A stretch of 64,000 nt of DNA from DASXHD01 sp036488725 (lineage in GTDB: Bacteria; Myxococcota_A; Polyangia; Polyangiales; Polyangiaceae): assembly GCA_036488725.1 (NCBI GenBank), contig DASXHD010000139.1, positions 62,001 to 126,000 on the forward strand. Direction: 5' to 3'. The notes beneath the pieces are model-generated. The model was given only the letters and a program-made list of their open reading frames with translations, did no database searches and was not told the origin of the DNA. Numbering within the stretch: position 1 is the first letter of the stretch; the number at the start of each line of letters is the position of its first letter. Below, in pieces: positions 57,330 to 64,000 of this stretch. Position numbers and translations under genes: made by a program.

Positions 57330-58907
57330 ATGCAGACGATCTTCGTGCTCTTCGGGAGCGAATCGAACAACGCGGCGGACCTCGCCGACCGCACCGGCAT
57401 CGCGCTCAAAAAAGCCGGCTTCGAGGCCGAGGTTCGCGACATGTCGAGCTTCGACGTCGGGCAATTCGACTCGCTCGAGACGCTCCTCGTCGTGACGAGC
57501 ACTTACGGAAACGGGAATCCGCCGTCGAACGCCGAGGCCCTCCACGGCGCCCTCATGTCGCGCGTCGAGCCGCTCCCGAATCTGCGCTTTGCGGTGTGCG
57601 GCCTCGGCGACACGACGTACGACCACTTCGCGCAGTGCGGAAAAGACTTCGACAAAAAACTCGGTGACCTCGGCGCGACGCGCATCGCCGATCGCCAAGA
57701 CTGCGACGTCGACTACGAAGACCCGTGGCAGGAGTGGCTCGATCGCGTGCTCGAGAAGCTCGAGACCTTGCGAGGCGAAGCTCCGACGGGCGTCACGTCG
57801 GTCGTCCCGCCGCCGGCGCCTTCGCAGACGCGCGTGCACGCGGCCGGCACGCGAAAGAACCCGCTGCCGGCCGATCTGATCGACAAGCGAGCGCTCTCGA
57901 CGCCCGGCTCGACGAAAGAAACGATTCACGTCGAGCTCGGTCTCGACCCGCGCCTCGCGTACACGGTGGGCGACTCGCTCGGGATTTTTTGCGAGAACGA
58001 TCCGGCGGTCGTCGACGAAATCGTGCGCGCGCTCGGCGCGAAAGGGGACGAGGCGGTCACGTTGCGCGGCGCGCTCCACGAGGGCGCGCACGGCGGCGGC
58101 ACGATGACCCTGCGCGAGGCGCTCCTCGATCACCTCGACATTCAACACGTCGAGCCGCGGCTCTTCGCGGCGTGCGGGCTGCCCAAGTCGCCCGACGTTC
58201 ACGCCGTCGATTTGGTCCACATGAAGACCGAGCAGCCGGAGCCGCAGGCGTTCGTCGAAGCGCTACGGCCGCTCGCGCCGCGCGCCTATTCGATCGCGTC
58301 GTCGCCGCTCGCGCATCCCGGGCAAGCACATCTCACGGTCGACGTGATTCGTTACGAAATGCGAAATCGAAAACGCGCGGGCGTCGCTTCGTCGATGCTC
58401 GCCGATCGCTCGCCGCCCGGAACCAAGCTCTCGGTTTATCTCCTGCCGGCGCCGCATTTTCGTTTGCCCGCGCCCGACGTGTCGATCGTGATGATCGGCC
58501 CGGGCACGGGCGTCGCGCCGTTTCGTGCGTTTCTCGAAGAGCGCGCGGCGAGCGGCGCGAAGGGCAAAAATTGGCTCTTTTTCGGCACGCGCCACGAAGA
58601 CGACGTCTTCTACACCGACGAGTTTCGCCGCGCGATCGATCGCGGCACGCTCACGCGTCTCGACTGCGCGTACTCGCGTGATCAGCCGGACCGCGTTTAT
58701 GTGCAACACAAGATGCGCGCCGCGAAGGACGAGCTCCGCGCGTGGCTCGACGGCGGAGCGCACGTCTACGTCTGCGGGGACGCGCAAAAGATGGCGCCCG
58801 ACGTGCAAGCCGAGCTCCTCGGCATCCTCGACGCCGATCGCGATCGCGCCCTCGAGCGGCTCCGCGCGATGGAAGCCGAAGGTCGATATTGCAAAGACGT
58901 TTATTGA
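57330..58907 (+). CDS. CysJ/cytochrome P450 reductase-like diflavin reductase
   Basis: A 525-residue cytosolic diflavin reductase. Residues 1-150 are the flavodoxin domain (FVLFGSESNNAADLADR, VVTSTYGNGNPPSNA, FAVCGLGDTTYDHF). Residues 185-375 are the FAD domain with RAYSIASSP. Residues 385-525 bind NADPH: MIGPGTGVAPFRAFLEERA, WLFFGTRHEDDVFY, VYVCGDAQKMAPDV and a C-terminal YCKDVY ending in the stacking aromatic. It passes electrons from NADPH through FAD and FMN to a partner, such as a sulfite reductase haem subunit or a P450; neither partner is in the window. It diverges from the enoyl-reductase-like gene with overlapping promoters. Confidence 0.95.
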   Translation: MQTIFVLFGSESNNAADLADRTGIALKKAGFEAEVRDMSSFDVGQFDSLETLLVVTSTYGNGNPPSNAEALHGALMSRVEPLPNLRFAVCGLGDTTYDHFAQCGKDFDKKLGDLGATRIADRQDCDVDYEDPWQEWLDRVLEKLETLRGEAPTGVTSVVPPPAPSQTRVHAAGTRKNPLPADLIDKRALSTPGSTKETIHVELGLDPRLAYTVGDSLGIFCENDPAVVDEIVRALGAKGDEAVTLRGALHEGAHGGGTMTLREALLDHLDIQHVEPRLFAACGLPKSPDVHAVDLVHMKTEQPEPQAFVEALRPLAPRAYSIASSPLAHPGQAHLTVDVIRYEMRNRKRAGVASSMLADRSPPGTKLSVYLLPAPHFRLPAPDVSIVMIGPGTGVAPFRAFLEERAASGAKGKNWLFFGTRHEDDVFYTDEFRRAIDRGTLTRLDCAYSRDQPDRVYVQHKMRAAKDELRAWLDGGAHVYVCGDAQKMAPDVQAELLGILDADRDRALERLRAMEAEGRYCKDVY

Positions 58908-59023
58908 ACGCGCTCGGCTGGGCGAACCTGGTTCTACCTCGGGCTCTTGCCCGCCATCGCGACGCTCGGCGTCGTCTCGCGATACGGCTCAAGGTCGTTC
59001 GCGCGGGCAGCTCCGGCGCGACG

Positions 59024-59134
59024 ATGGGTTACCTCCTCGGTCTCGCTTTCGCGTGGCTCGTCGCGTACGGCGTCGGCATCGCCCTCCACCACGAGCCGCG
59101 GCCGCCTCACCGCATCGGCGCGCGCCGCGCCTGA
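59024..59134 (+). CDS. Possible 36-residue single-helix membrane peptide
   Basis: In the 199-base gap between the diflavin reductase and the convergent phosphoesterase gene, an ATG opens 36 codons: MGYLLGLAFAWLVAYGVGIAL, then a His/Arg/Pro tail. It would form one membrane helix. It overlaps the phosphoesterase 3' end by 28 bases and lacks a good ribosome site, so it may be chance. Confidence 0.25.
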   Translation: MGYLLGLAFAWLVAYGVGIALHHEPRPPHRIGARRA

Positions 59135-61836
59135 ATCCCGCGCACGCGATCGAGCGCGTCACGCGGCACCGACGCGAGCGGATGACCGTGCATCCACCGC
59201 GTGACCTGGGCGTCGAGCCCGGGCTGCGAGTCTTCTTGGGAGAGGTCCCACAAATCGTGGAGCGAGTTTTCGCCCGACATGCCCTTCGGCCCGCACGCGA
59301 GCGGAAACGTGCGCGGCGCGTACGTGTACGGGGTGAAGTCGGGCGTCGAGGTGAACGCGTCGAACGGAATCGCCGCGTTCGCGACGAGCGCGTTCATGTA
59401 CGGCTTGCCGACGACGTTCGCGATGATCTTGTGCATCGACGCGACGTCGATGTGCGTGTGCGAAACGTAACCTCGTTTCACGAACGGCGAGACCATCACG
59501 AACGGCGCACGGTGGTTGTCGACGTGCTCGCCGCCCTGCGACGGATCGTCCTCGGTGATCATCACGAGCGAGCTCGCCCAAATCGGACTGTGCGAGAGGC
59601 CGTCGATGAACATGCCGGTCGCCTCGTCGTTCACCGCGCAAAACGTCTCGGGCGTCGGGTTCGTCGGCGAGAGCCCGAAGGTGTGATCGTTCGGCAGCGT
59701 CATGTACGTGACCGTGCCGAGGTTGCAGTACCCGCGAATGCGGCCGACCGTGTAACAAGCCTTCTCGAGATCGTTGTACCCGATGTTCTGGAACGGCCCG
59801 CCCGGGTAGCGCGCGTCGATCGGGTCGTGGTCGGTCGGGATGTTGGTTGGACTTCCAACGATCTCCCCGAGGATGTCGTATTGCACGCCGTTGTCGCCGA
59901 GCCAGTCGAAGAGCGAGCCTTCGACCGGCCGGCTCACGTCGAAGAGCCCGCCGCCGGGGACCGGGCGCGGCGAGCTCGCGCGCGAGCCGGAGACGATCCA
60001 CGTGCGCTCGTCGAAGTCGTTGGCGCGTCCGAACGTCGTCCACACGTGGCCCTGCGTCGAGTAGATCGCCTGCGTGTAATAGTTGTCGCTCATCGCGAAC
60101 GTGCGCGCGAGCGCGCGGAGGTTGTTCCAGATCTGGTCCATCTGGCCCGGAACCGCGGCCTTGAACGCGTAAGTCGGCTCGCCGTTTGCGTTCGGAAAAT
60201 CGCCGAAGAGCGCGTCGAAACCCTTATTTTCCCGCACGATCACGAACACGTGCTGAATGCGCGTCGACGGGCCGCTCGTGTCGTCGGCCGGCACGGGAAA
60301 ATCGTTCGCGCCGCTCGGGCAGCTCACCGCCGGCTCGCCCGCGCGCCCCGCGACGTCGGCGAACGTCGCGACATCGGCGTCGCCCTTCGTGAGATCGGCC
60401 GACTGCGGAAGCGCGATGGCCTCGATCGATCCGTGCATGCGATCGCCGATGTCGGCGTTGCCGATGTCGAAATAAAGCGGCCGCGGACCTTCGCCGTGAC
60501 CGCGCAGGTTGGTGACGATCACCGTGCCGTCGGCTTCGGTCGCGATCGCCGACGGCCAATATCCCACCGGCAAACGCCCGGCGAAGGTGATCGCGGGCGG
60601 CGTCCCCGCGGCGACGTCGTACGCCGCGATCGCGTTGAACCCGGCGAGCGTCGCATAGAGGCGATGATTGGCCGCGTCGTACGCGAGCGCCGAAGGCTCT
60701 TGCCCGTAGAGCGTCATCCGCGAATCGGTCGGAACGTTCGTCGCGCTGTTCGCGACGCGGTCGACGACCGTGAACGAATCGCCGAGATCGTTTCCGACGA
60801 CGACGTAGCGCGCGTCGAGGAACGCGATCGACTGCGGATCTTTCTGCGTGTCCCACGTGCGCGACACGGCCGGCGCCGCGGGGTTCGACACGTCGACCTC
60901 GGCGAGCGTGTGGTCTTGCCACTCGCTCACGTAGACGTGGTTGCCGGCCGCGTCGTTCGGGTCGAACCAGACGCCGAACGTCTCCTGTTTCCCGAGGTCC
61001 GCCGTGCCCGCGAGCTCTTTCGTCGTCAAGTCGAAGACGAGCAAGTCGTTCGAGTTCACCGAGGAGACCGCGAGCTTTTTCCCGTCCGGCGAGACCGCGA
61101 CGCCCGAAGCGTACCAAGTTACCGCGTTACCATTGCCGTCGGTCGCTTTTGGTAACGGCAGGTTTCTCGTGTCGTCGCGCACGAGCGTCTTCGCGGTCGT
61201 GTCGATCGTGAGCGCTTGGACGACGCCGTCGTCGGTCGCGACGTACACGAGATCCGGCGCGACGTAGGCGATGCCAGAGTTCAGCGTCTCGGGCGCGGCG
61301 AACTGAACTTTTGCGAGCGTCGGATCGCCGGCGCCGACCGCCGAAAGATCCACGAGACGAACGACGTGATCGTCGTAACCGGTGTCGACCGTGAGCGCGA
61401 GCGTCGTGCCGGGAACGAGCGTGAGCCCCGACGTGAGGCCGCCGGGCAAATCGGTGAAGACCGAGTCGGCGCCCGACGGGACGAGCCAGCGACCGTCGGC
61501 GAGGATGACGTGACCGTTCGCCGTGCCCGCGTACGCGGACGCGTCGCCGCTCGGATCGCTCGCGGTGCACTGGCCATGGGTGACGGCGGGATACGTTCCA
61601 TCCCAATCGGGGCATGAGTCGTGCTCGAGCGTATCCCACGCGCCGAGCGCCGGGCACGCGTAGGGCGTCGCGTTCTCGGCGCATCCGCCGGGCGGCGGCG
61701 GGCACGTGTACGCGCACGAAACCGGGGGCGAGCGCATGTCGTCGAGCGAAACGAGCGGCGCCGGGGGCGGGGAGCTGCCGCACGCGGCGGCGAGCGCGAG
61801 CGGCACCGCCGACGAAAAAAGTCTCCGGCGCGACAT
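59107..61836 (-). CDS. Lipoprotein with beta propeller and phosphoesterase domain
   Basis: A 909-residue lipoprotein with lipobox LAAAC. After a Cys-rich segment (CAYTCPPPPGGC), residues 95-510 form a YVTN/NHL-type propeller (GVAVSPDGKKLAVSSVNSNDLLVFD, LYATLAGFNAIAAYDVA, GYWPSAIATEADGTVIVTN). Residues 525-880 are the phosphoesterase/phospholipase C-like family domain: HVFVIVRENKGFDALFGDF, GHVWTTFGRANDF and MITEDDPSQGGEHVDNHRAPF, an alkaline phosphatase-like fold that uses metal ions. It should cleave phosphate esters, possibly phospholipids, outside the cell. TAGACT lies 8 bases before the ATG, which begins the lipoprotein signal. Confidence 0.92.
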   Translation of the reverse strand: MSRRRLFSSAVPLALAAACGSSPPPAPLVSLDDMRSPPVSCAYTCPPPPGGCAENATPYACPALGAWDTLEHDSCPDWDGTYPAVTHGQCTASDPSGDASAYAGTANGHVILADGRWLVPSGADSVFTDLPGGLTSGLTLVPGTTLALTVDTGYDDHVVRLVDLSAVGAGDPTLAKVQFAAPETLNSGIAYVAPDLVYVATDDGVVQALTIDTTAKTLVRDDTRNLPLPKATDGNGNAVTWYASGVAVSPDGKKLAVSSVNSNDLLVFDLTTKELAGTADLGKQETFGVWFDPNDAAGNHVYVSEWQDHTLAEVDVSNPAAPAVSRTWDTQKDPQSIAFLDARYVVVGNDLGDSFTVVDRVANSATNVPTDSRMTLYGQEPSALAYDAANHRLYATLAGFNAIAAYDVAAGTPPAITFAGRLPVGYWPSAIATEADGTVIVTNLRGHGEGPRPLYFDIGNADIGDRMHGSIEAIALPQSADLTKGDADVATFADVAGRAGEPAVSCPSGANDFPVPADDTSGPSTRIQHVFVIVRENKGFDALFGDFPNANGEPTYAFKAAVPGQMDQIWNNLRALARTFAMSDNYYTQAIYSTQGHVWTTFGRANDFDERTWIVSGSRASSPRPVPGGGLFDVSRPVEGSLFDWLGDNGVQYDILGEIVGSPTNIPTDHDPIDARYPGGPFQNIGYNDLEKACYTVGRIRGYCNLGTVTYMTLPNDHTFGLSPTNPTPETFCAVNDEATGMFIDGLSHSPIWASSLVMITEDDPSQGGEHVDNHRAPFVMVSPFVKRGYVSHTHIDVASMHKIIANVVGKPYMNALVANAAIPFDAFTSTPDFTPYTYAPRTFPLACGPKGMSGENSLHDLWDLSQEDSQPGLDAQVTRWMHGHPLASVPRDALDRVRGIQARRAPMR

Positions 61837-61844
61837 CGCGGGTG

Positions 61845-61850
61845 AGTCTA
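61845..61850 (-). promoter_or_regulatory. Putative -10 element TAGACT
   Basis: On the minus strand TAGACT ends 8 bases before the phosphoesterase ATG. There is no Shine-Dalgarno between them. Confidence 0.35.
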
Positions 61851-61890
61851 CCAGGCTGTAAGGTGGCTCGGCAGGGCGCGTTCTTTCGAC

Positions 61891-62076
61891 ATGACCATTC
61901 GACATCGCCGTTTCCGTATCGCCGTTCTCGTGCTCGCCGTCGCCGCGCCGCTCGTCGTCGCTTGCACCGAGAACACCCACACCAACCCGCCGCCGTCGAG
62001 CGGCGATCAGGACGCCGCCGCGAACACCGCGCCGACGCCCAGCGCGCGGCCGAGCGCGGCGCCCGCGACGACCTAG
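61891..62076 (+). CDS. Small lipoprotein
   Basis: A 61-residue lipoprotein. MTIRHRRFRIAVLVLAVAAPLVVAC is a full lipoprotein signal, leaving only about 37 mature residues rich in Pro, Ala, Thr and Asn and probably disordered. No function can be assigned. It diverges from the phosphoesterase gene with 54 bases between starts and ends 5 bases before the cyclotransferase gene, so the two are probably cotranscribed. Confidence 0.7.
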   Translation: MTIRHRRFRIAVLVLAVAAPLVVACTENTHTNPPPSSGDQDAAANTAPTPSARPSAAPATT

Positions 62077-62081
62077 TCCGC

Positions 62082-62588
62082 ATGTGGATCTTCGGGTACG
62101 GCTCGCTCATCTTTCGCCCGGATTTTCCATGGATCGAGCGACGCCGCGCGTGGGTCCACGGTTACGCCCGGCGCTTCTGGCAGGGCTCGCCCGATCATCG
62201 CGGCGTGCCGGAAGCGCCGGGCCGCGTCGTCACGCTCGTGCGAGCCGACGGCACGTGCGGCGGCCGCGCGTATCGCATCGACCCGAACGAAGGCGACGCC
62301 ATCCTCGCCGCGCTCGACGCGCGCGAGCAAGCCGGCTTCGAGCGCGTGAGGCTCGACTTGCTCGAATCGCCGGCAGGTCCCCCGTTCGCGCGGGGCATCA
62401 CGTGGATCGCCGGCTCGGCGAATTCACATTTTCTCGGACCGCTTCCCGAAGCCGAGATCGCCGCGATCATTCGCGAGCGCCGCGGTCCGAGCGGCCCGAA
62501 CGCCGAATACGCGATCCGACTTCGCGACGCGCTCCGCGAGCTCGGGATCGTGGACGATCACGTCGAGACGATCGCGTCGCTCCTCTAG
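62082..62588 (+). CDS. Gamma-glutamylcyclotransferase (ChaC-like)
   Basis: A 168-residue protein that opens MWIFGYGSLIFRPDFPW, the GYGSL substrate loop of ChaC/GGCT proteins. Other blocks are RRFWQGSPDHRGVPEAPGRVVTLV and CGGRAYRIDPNE, followed by ALDAREQAGFERVRLDL, in which Glu residues suit the catalytic acid position. ChaC cleaves glutathione to 5-oxoproline and Cys-Gly. It is cytosolic, of normal short length, and follows the small lipoprotein gene by 5 bases. Its stop overlaps the convergent oxidoreductase gene by 4 bases. Confidence 0.93.
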   Translation: MWIFGYGSLIFRPDFPWIERRRAWVHGYARRFWQGSPDHRGVPEAPGRVVTLVRADGTCGGRAYRIDPNEGDAILAALDAREQAGFERVRLDLLESPAGPPFARGITWIAGSANSHFLGPLPEAEIAAIIRERRGPSGPNAEYAIRLRDALRELGIVDDHVETIASLL

Positions 62589-63868
62589 AGAAGCTCGCCG
62601 AGGGTCGCCGCGAGGGCGCGCGTCTCGACGATGTTGTCCTCGATCGAGCAGTACGTCCAACCGCCGTAGCGTCCGACCGAATACACGCCCGCCGCCCCGA
62701 GGATCTCGCGCACACGCGCCGTCTCGGCCAGCGACTTACGTGTAATATGCACATAAGCCGGGTCCATCACGACCGAGTGCCAGGAGACGAGGCGGTGACC
62801 CTGCACGATCTTCTCGCGAGCCAAGTCGGCGAGCACGCGCTCGCGCTCCTTCTCGAGATCGAAGCTGCCGTCTCGCGCGAGCCCGACCTCGATGTAGAGG
62901 CTCATGCGCGGCGTATCGAAGATGTTGTCGTAGAACCCGACGCGATAAAAGCGAACCGCACGATCCGGGAAGTACATCCAGTGCGGCGCGGTCGGCCCTT
63001 TTTTGTCGAAGCCGAGGTTGAAGACGAGCACGCGGTTGTACGAAAACGCGCTCGCGTCGTGCGCGAGGCCGCACGCTTCGAGGAGGCGCGGGAGCGGCGC
63101 CGAGCTCACGAGCTTGTCGAACTTGATCGTGCGCGACGGCGTCTCGACGGTGCGCGCGCGTAGATCGATGCGAACCGCGCGCTCGCGGAGGGCGAGCGCG
63201 TCCTTCGGCAGGTCCCGCATGAACGCGCGCACGTATTCGATCGCGCCGCCGCGCGGATACGTGAACGTCGCGTTGTAGGTCGCGTTGTCCGGCACCTTCA
63301 TGTTGCGGACGATGTCGTCGACGCTCGCGTGCGGAAAAAATCGGCCCATCGCGCCGGTGTCGAGCGCGCCGAGATCGCACGCGTAGAGCTTCTCGTTGTA
63401 GGGGATGAGAAATTTCTCGGCGATGCTCCGCCCGAAGCGCGCGTAGAGCATCGCTTTGAAATTCTCGGGGTGATCGTTTTTCTCGCGGAAATAAAGGTCG
63501 TAGAGGCAGTCGATGAATTCGTTTTGCGGGAGCTGGTGGATATTTTTTTGAAACGGAAAGTCCACGTCGCGCCCGCCGAAGCGGATGTACGAGCGCTTGG
63601 CGATCGTCGTGACCTCGCCGCCCGGCATGCGCTCGCGGAGCCACGCTTCGATCTCAGGGTGCTTGAAGTGGAAAAAGTGGCCCGAGTAATCCCAGACGAA
63701 GCCGTCTTGGACGACCGTCTTGCAATAGCCGCCCGGCTCCTCGTCGGCCTCGAGCACGAGCACGTGCGGCGCGCTCTTGCCGCGACGCTCGGCCTCGTGA
63801 CGAATCGCGTTGGCGAACGAGAGCCCGCTCATGCCGGCCCCGATGACGAGAAAGGGAACGTGTTCCAC
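62585..63868 (-). CDS. FAD-dependent oxidoreductase (amine oxidase / UDP-galactopyranose mutase-like)
   Basis: A 427-residue flavoprotein starting at GTG. The N-terminal dinucleotide fold is VIGAGMSGLSFANAI, followed by VLEADEEPGGYCKTV, and the C-terminal FAD block is AGVYSVGRYGGWTYCSIEDNI. The middle has DYSGHFFHFKHPEI, KFLIPYNEKLYACD and FFPHASVDDIVRNM, as in UDP-galactopyranose mutase-like and protoporphyrinogen oxidase-like enzymes used in surface sugar synthesis. The exact substrate is not clear; Tyr and His residues in the mutase-like motif suggest a nucleotide-sugar. TAACCT lies 9 bases before the GTG. Confidence 0.88.
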   Translation of the reverse strand: MEHVPFLVIGAGMSGLSFANAIRHEAERRGKSAPHVLVLEADEEPGGYCKTVVQDGFVWDYSGHFFHFKHPEIEAWLRERMPGGEVTTIAKRSYIRFGGRDVDFPFQKNIHQLPQNEFIDCLYDLYFREKNDHPENFKAMLYARFGRSIAEKFLIPYNEKLYACDLGALDTGAMGRFFPHASVDDIVRNMKVPDNATYNATFTYPRGGAIEYVRAFMRDLPKDALALRERAVRIDLRARTVETPSRTIKFDKLVSSAPLPRLLEACGLAHDASAFSYNRVLVFNLGFDKKGPTAPHWMYFPDRAVRFYRVGFYDNIFDTPRMSLYIEVGLARDGSFDLEKERERVLADLAREKIVQGHRLVSWHSVVMDPAYVHITRKSLAETARVREILGAAGVYSVGRYGGWTYCSIEDNIVETRALAATLGELL

Positions 63869-63910
63869 GGTGCCGAGAGGTTAATCGAATGTGGAGCTTT
63901 TGGCTTCGAG

Positions 63911-63916
63911 TAAGCT
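63911..63916 (+). promoter_or_regulatory. Putative -10 element TAAGCT
   Basis: TAAGCT lies 7 bases before the GTG of the last, partial gene, with no Shine-Dalgarno between them. It is the third copy of this hexamer at that spacing in the window. Confidence 0.35.
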
Positions 63917-63923
63917 CTTTCGC

Positions 63924-64000
63924 GTGCGTGCTCTGCTCTTCATCGTTCTTCTGGTCGCGGCCCTCGCCTGCGATACCGCCGGCAACCAAGTCGAGCAGGT
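63924..64000 (+). CDS. Lipoprotein, N-terminal fragment (cut by window edge)
   Basis: The right edge cuts a gene that begins at GTG with MRALLFIVLLVAALAC, a complete lipoprotein signal with lipobox ALAC, followed by DTAGNQVEQ. Only 25 residues are visible. It diverges from the FAD oxidoreductase gene with 55 bases between starts. The function cannot be judged. Confidence 0.6.
   Translation, partial: MRALLFIVLLVAALACDTAGNQVEQ

Overview
The window looks like a chromosomal segment of a large-genome myxobacterium (Myxococcota, probably Polyangiales). This is an inference from content: very GC-rich DNA with long spurious antisense frames; three Hanks-type Ser/Thr kinases; a kinase paired with an FHA/sigma-54 activator; PEGA, PilZ and MshEN-type modules; and more than a dozen predicted lipoproteins, most with Asp/Ala/Gly-rich linkers after the lipobox Cys. 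There are also FG-GAP and TSP3 repeats, a Cys-rich GGxCVDxxxDPxNCGxCG module and a MYXO-CTERM-like tail. I saw no tRNA, rRNA, CRISPR array, insertion sequence or prophage.

Layout. 1-8 kb: a cut kinase gene diverges from a PEGA protein, followed by a propeller-like protein, two divergent lipoproteins with a palindrome-rich shared control region, and a kinase/FHA-sigma-54 activator operon. 8-15.7 kb: secreted functions (clan A glycoside hydrolase, small lipoproteins, GH26 enzyme, PilZ protein, serpin, methyltransferase, extensin-like protein). 15.7-27.5 kb: a class III aminotransferase, a membrane protein, a CE4 deacetylase, an RND pump with its adaptor, OmpA, SurE, a lipid kinase and a small protein. 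27.6-36.7 kb: GH25 lysozyme with FG-GAP repeats, a GNAT enzyme, a noncoding stretch with a 6S-like RNA candidate, a coupled lipoprotein-FadL-FadL-lipoprotein operon, a hot-dog thioesterase and a KirBac channel. 36.7-46.5 kb: a metallophosphoesterase, an MshEN/GAF-like/HEAT operon with an SRPBCC protein and RpiB, lipoproteins, a decayed TIGR03118 gene and a Pal-like lipoprotein. 46.5-64 kb: a CobA-HemD fusion, a pseudo-receiver, a kinase-PilZ fusion operon ending at a strong terminator, a hydrolase/AMP-ligase fusion with an enoyl-reductase-like protein opposite a CysJ-like flavoprotein, a propeller-phosphoesterase, a ChaC-like cyclotransferase and an FAD oxidoreductase.

How the genes fit together. 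Most of the window serves the cell surface: envelope anchoring (OmpA, Pal-like), outer-membrane uptake (FadL pair), efflux (RND) and secreted hydrolases for polysaccharide and peptidoglycan, consistent with a predatory or saprophytic life. Signalling is by Ser/Thr phosphorylation and, by domain content, cyclic di-GMP (PilZ, kinase-PilZ, MshEN). Many genes lack a Shine-Dalgarno sequence and instead carry a TAnnnT hexamer 5-9 bases before the start codon, which suggests widespread leaderless transcripts. The best leads for something new are the 6S-like RNA, the FadL operon, the kinase-PilZ operon, the leaderless pattern and several perfect palindromes at promoters or starts.
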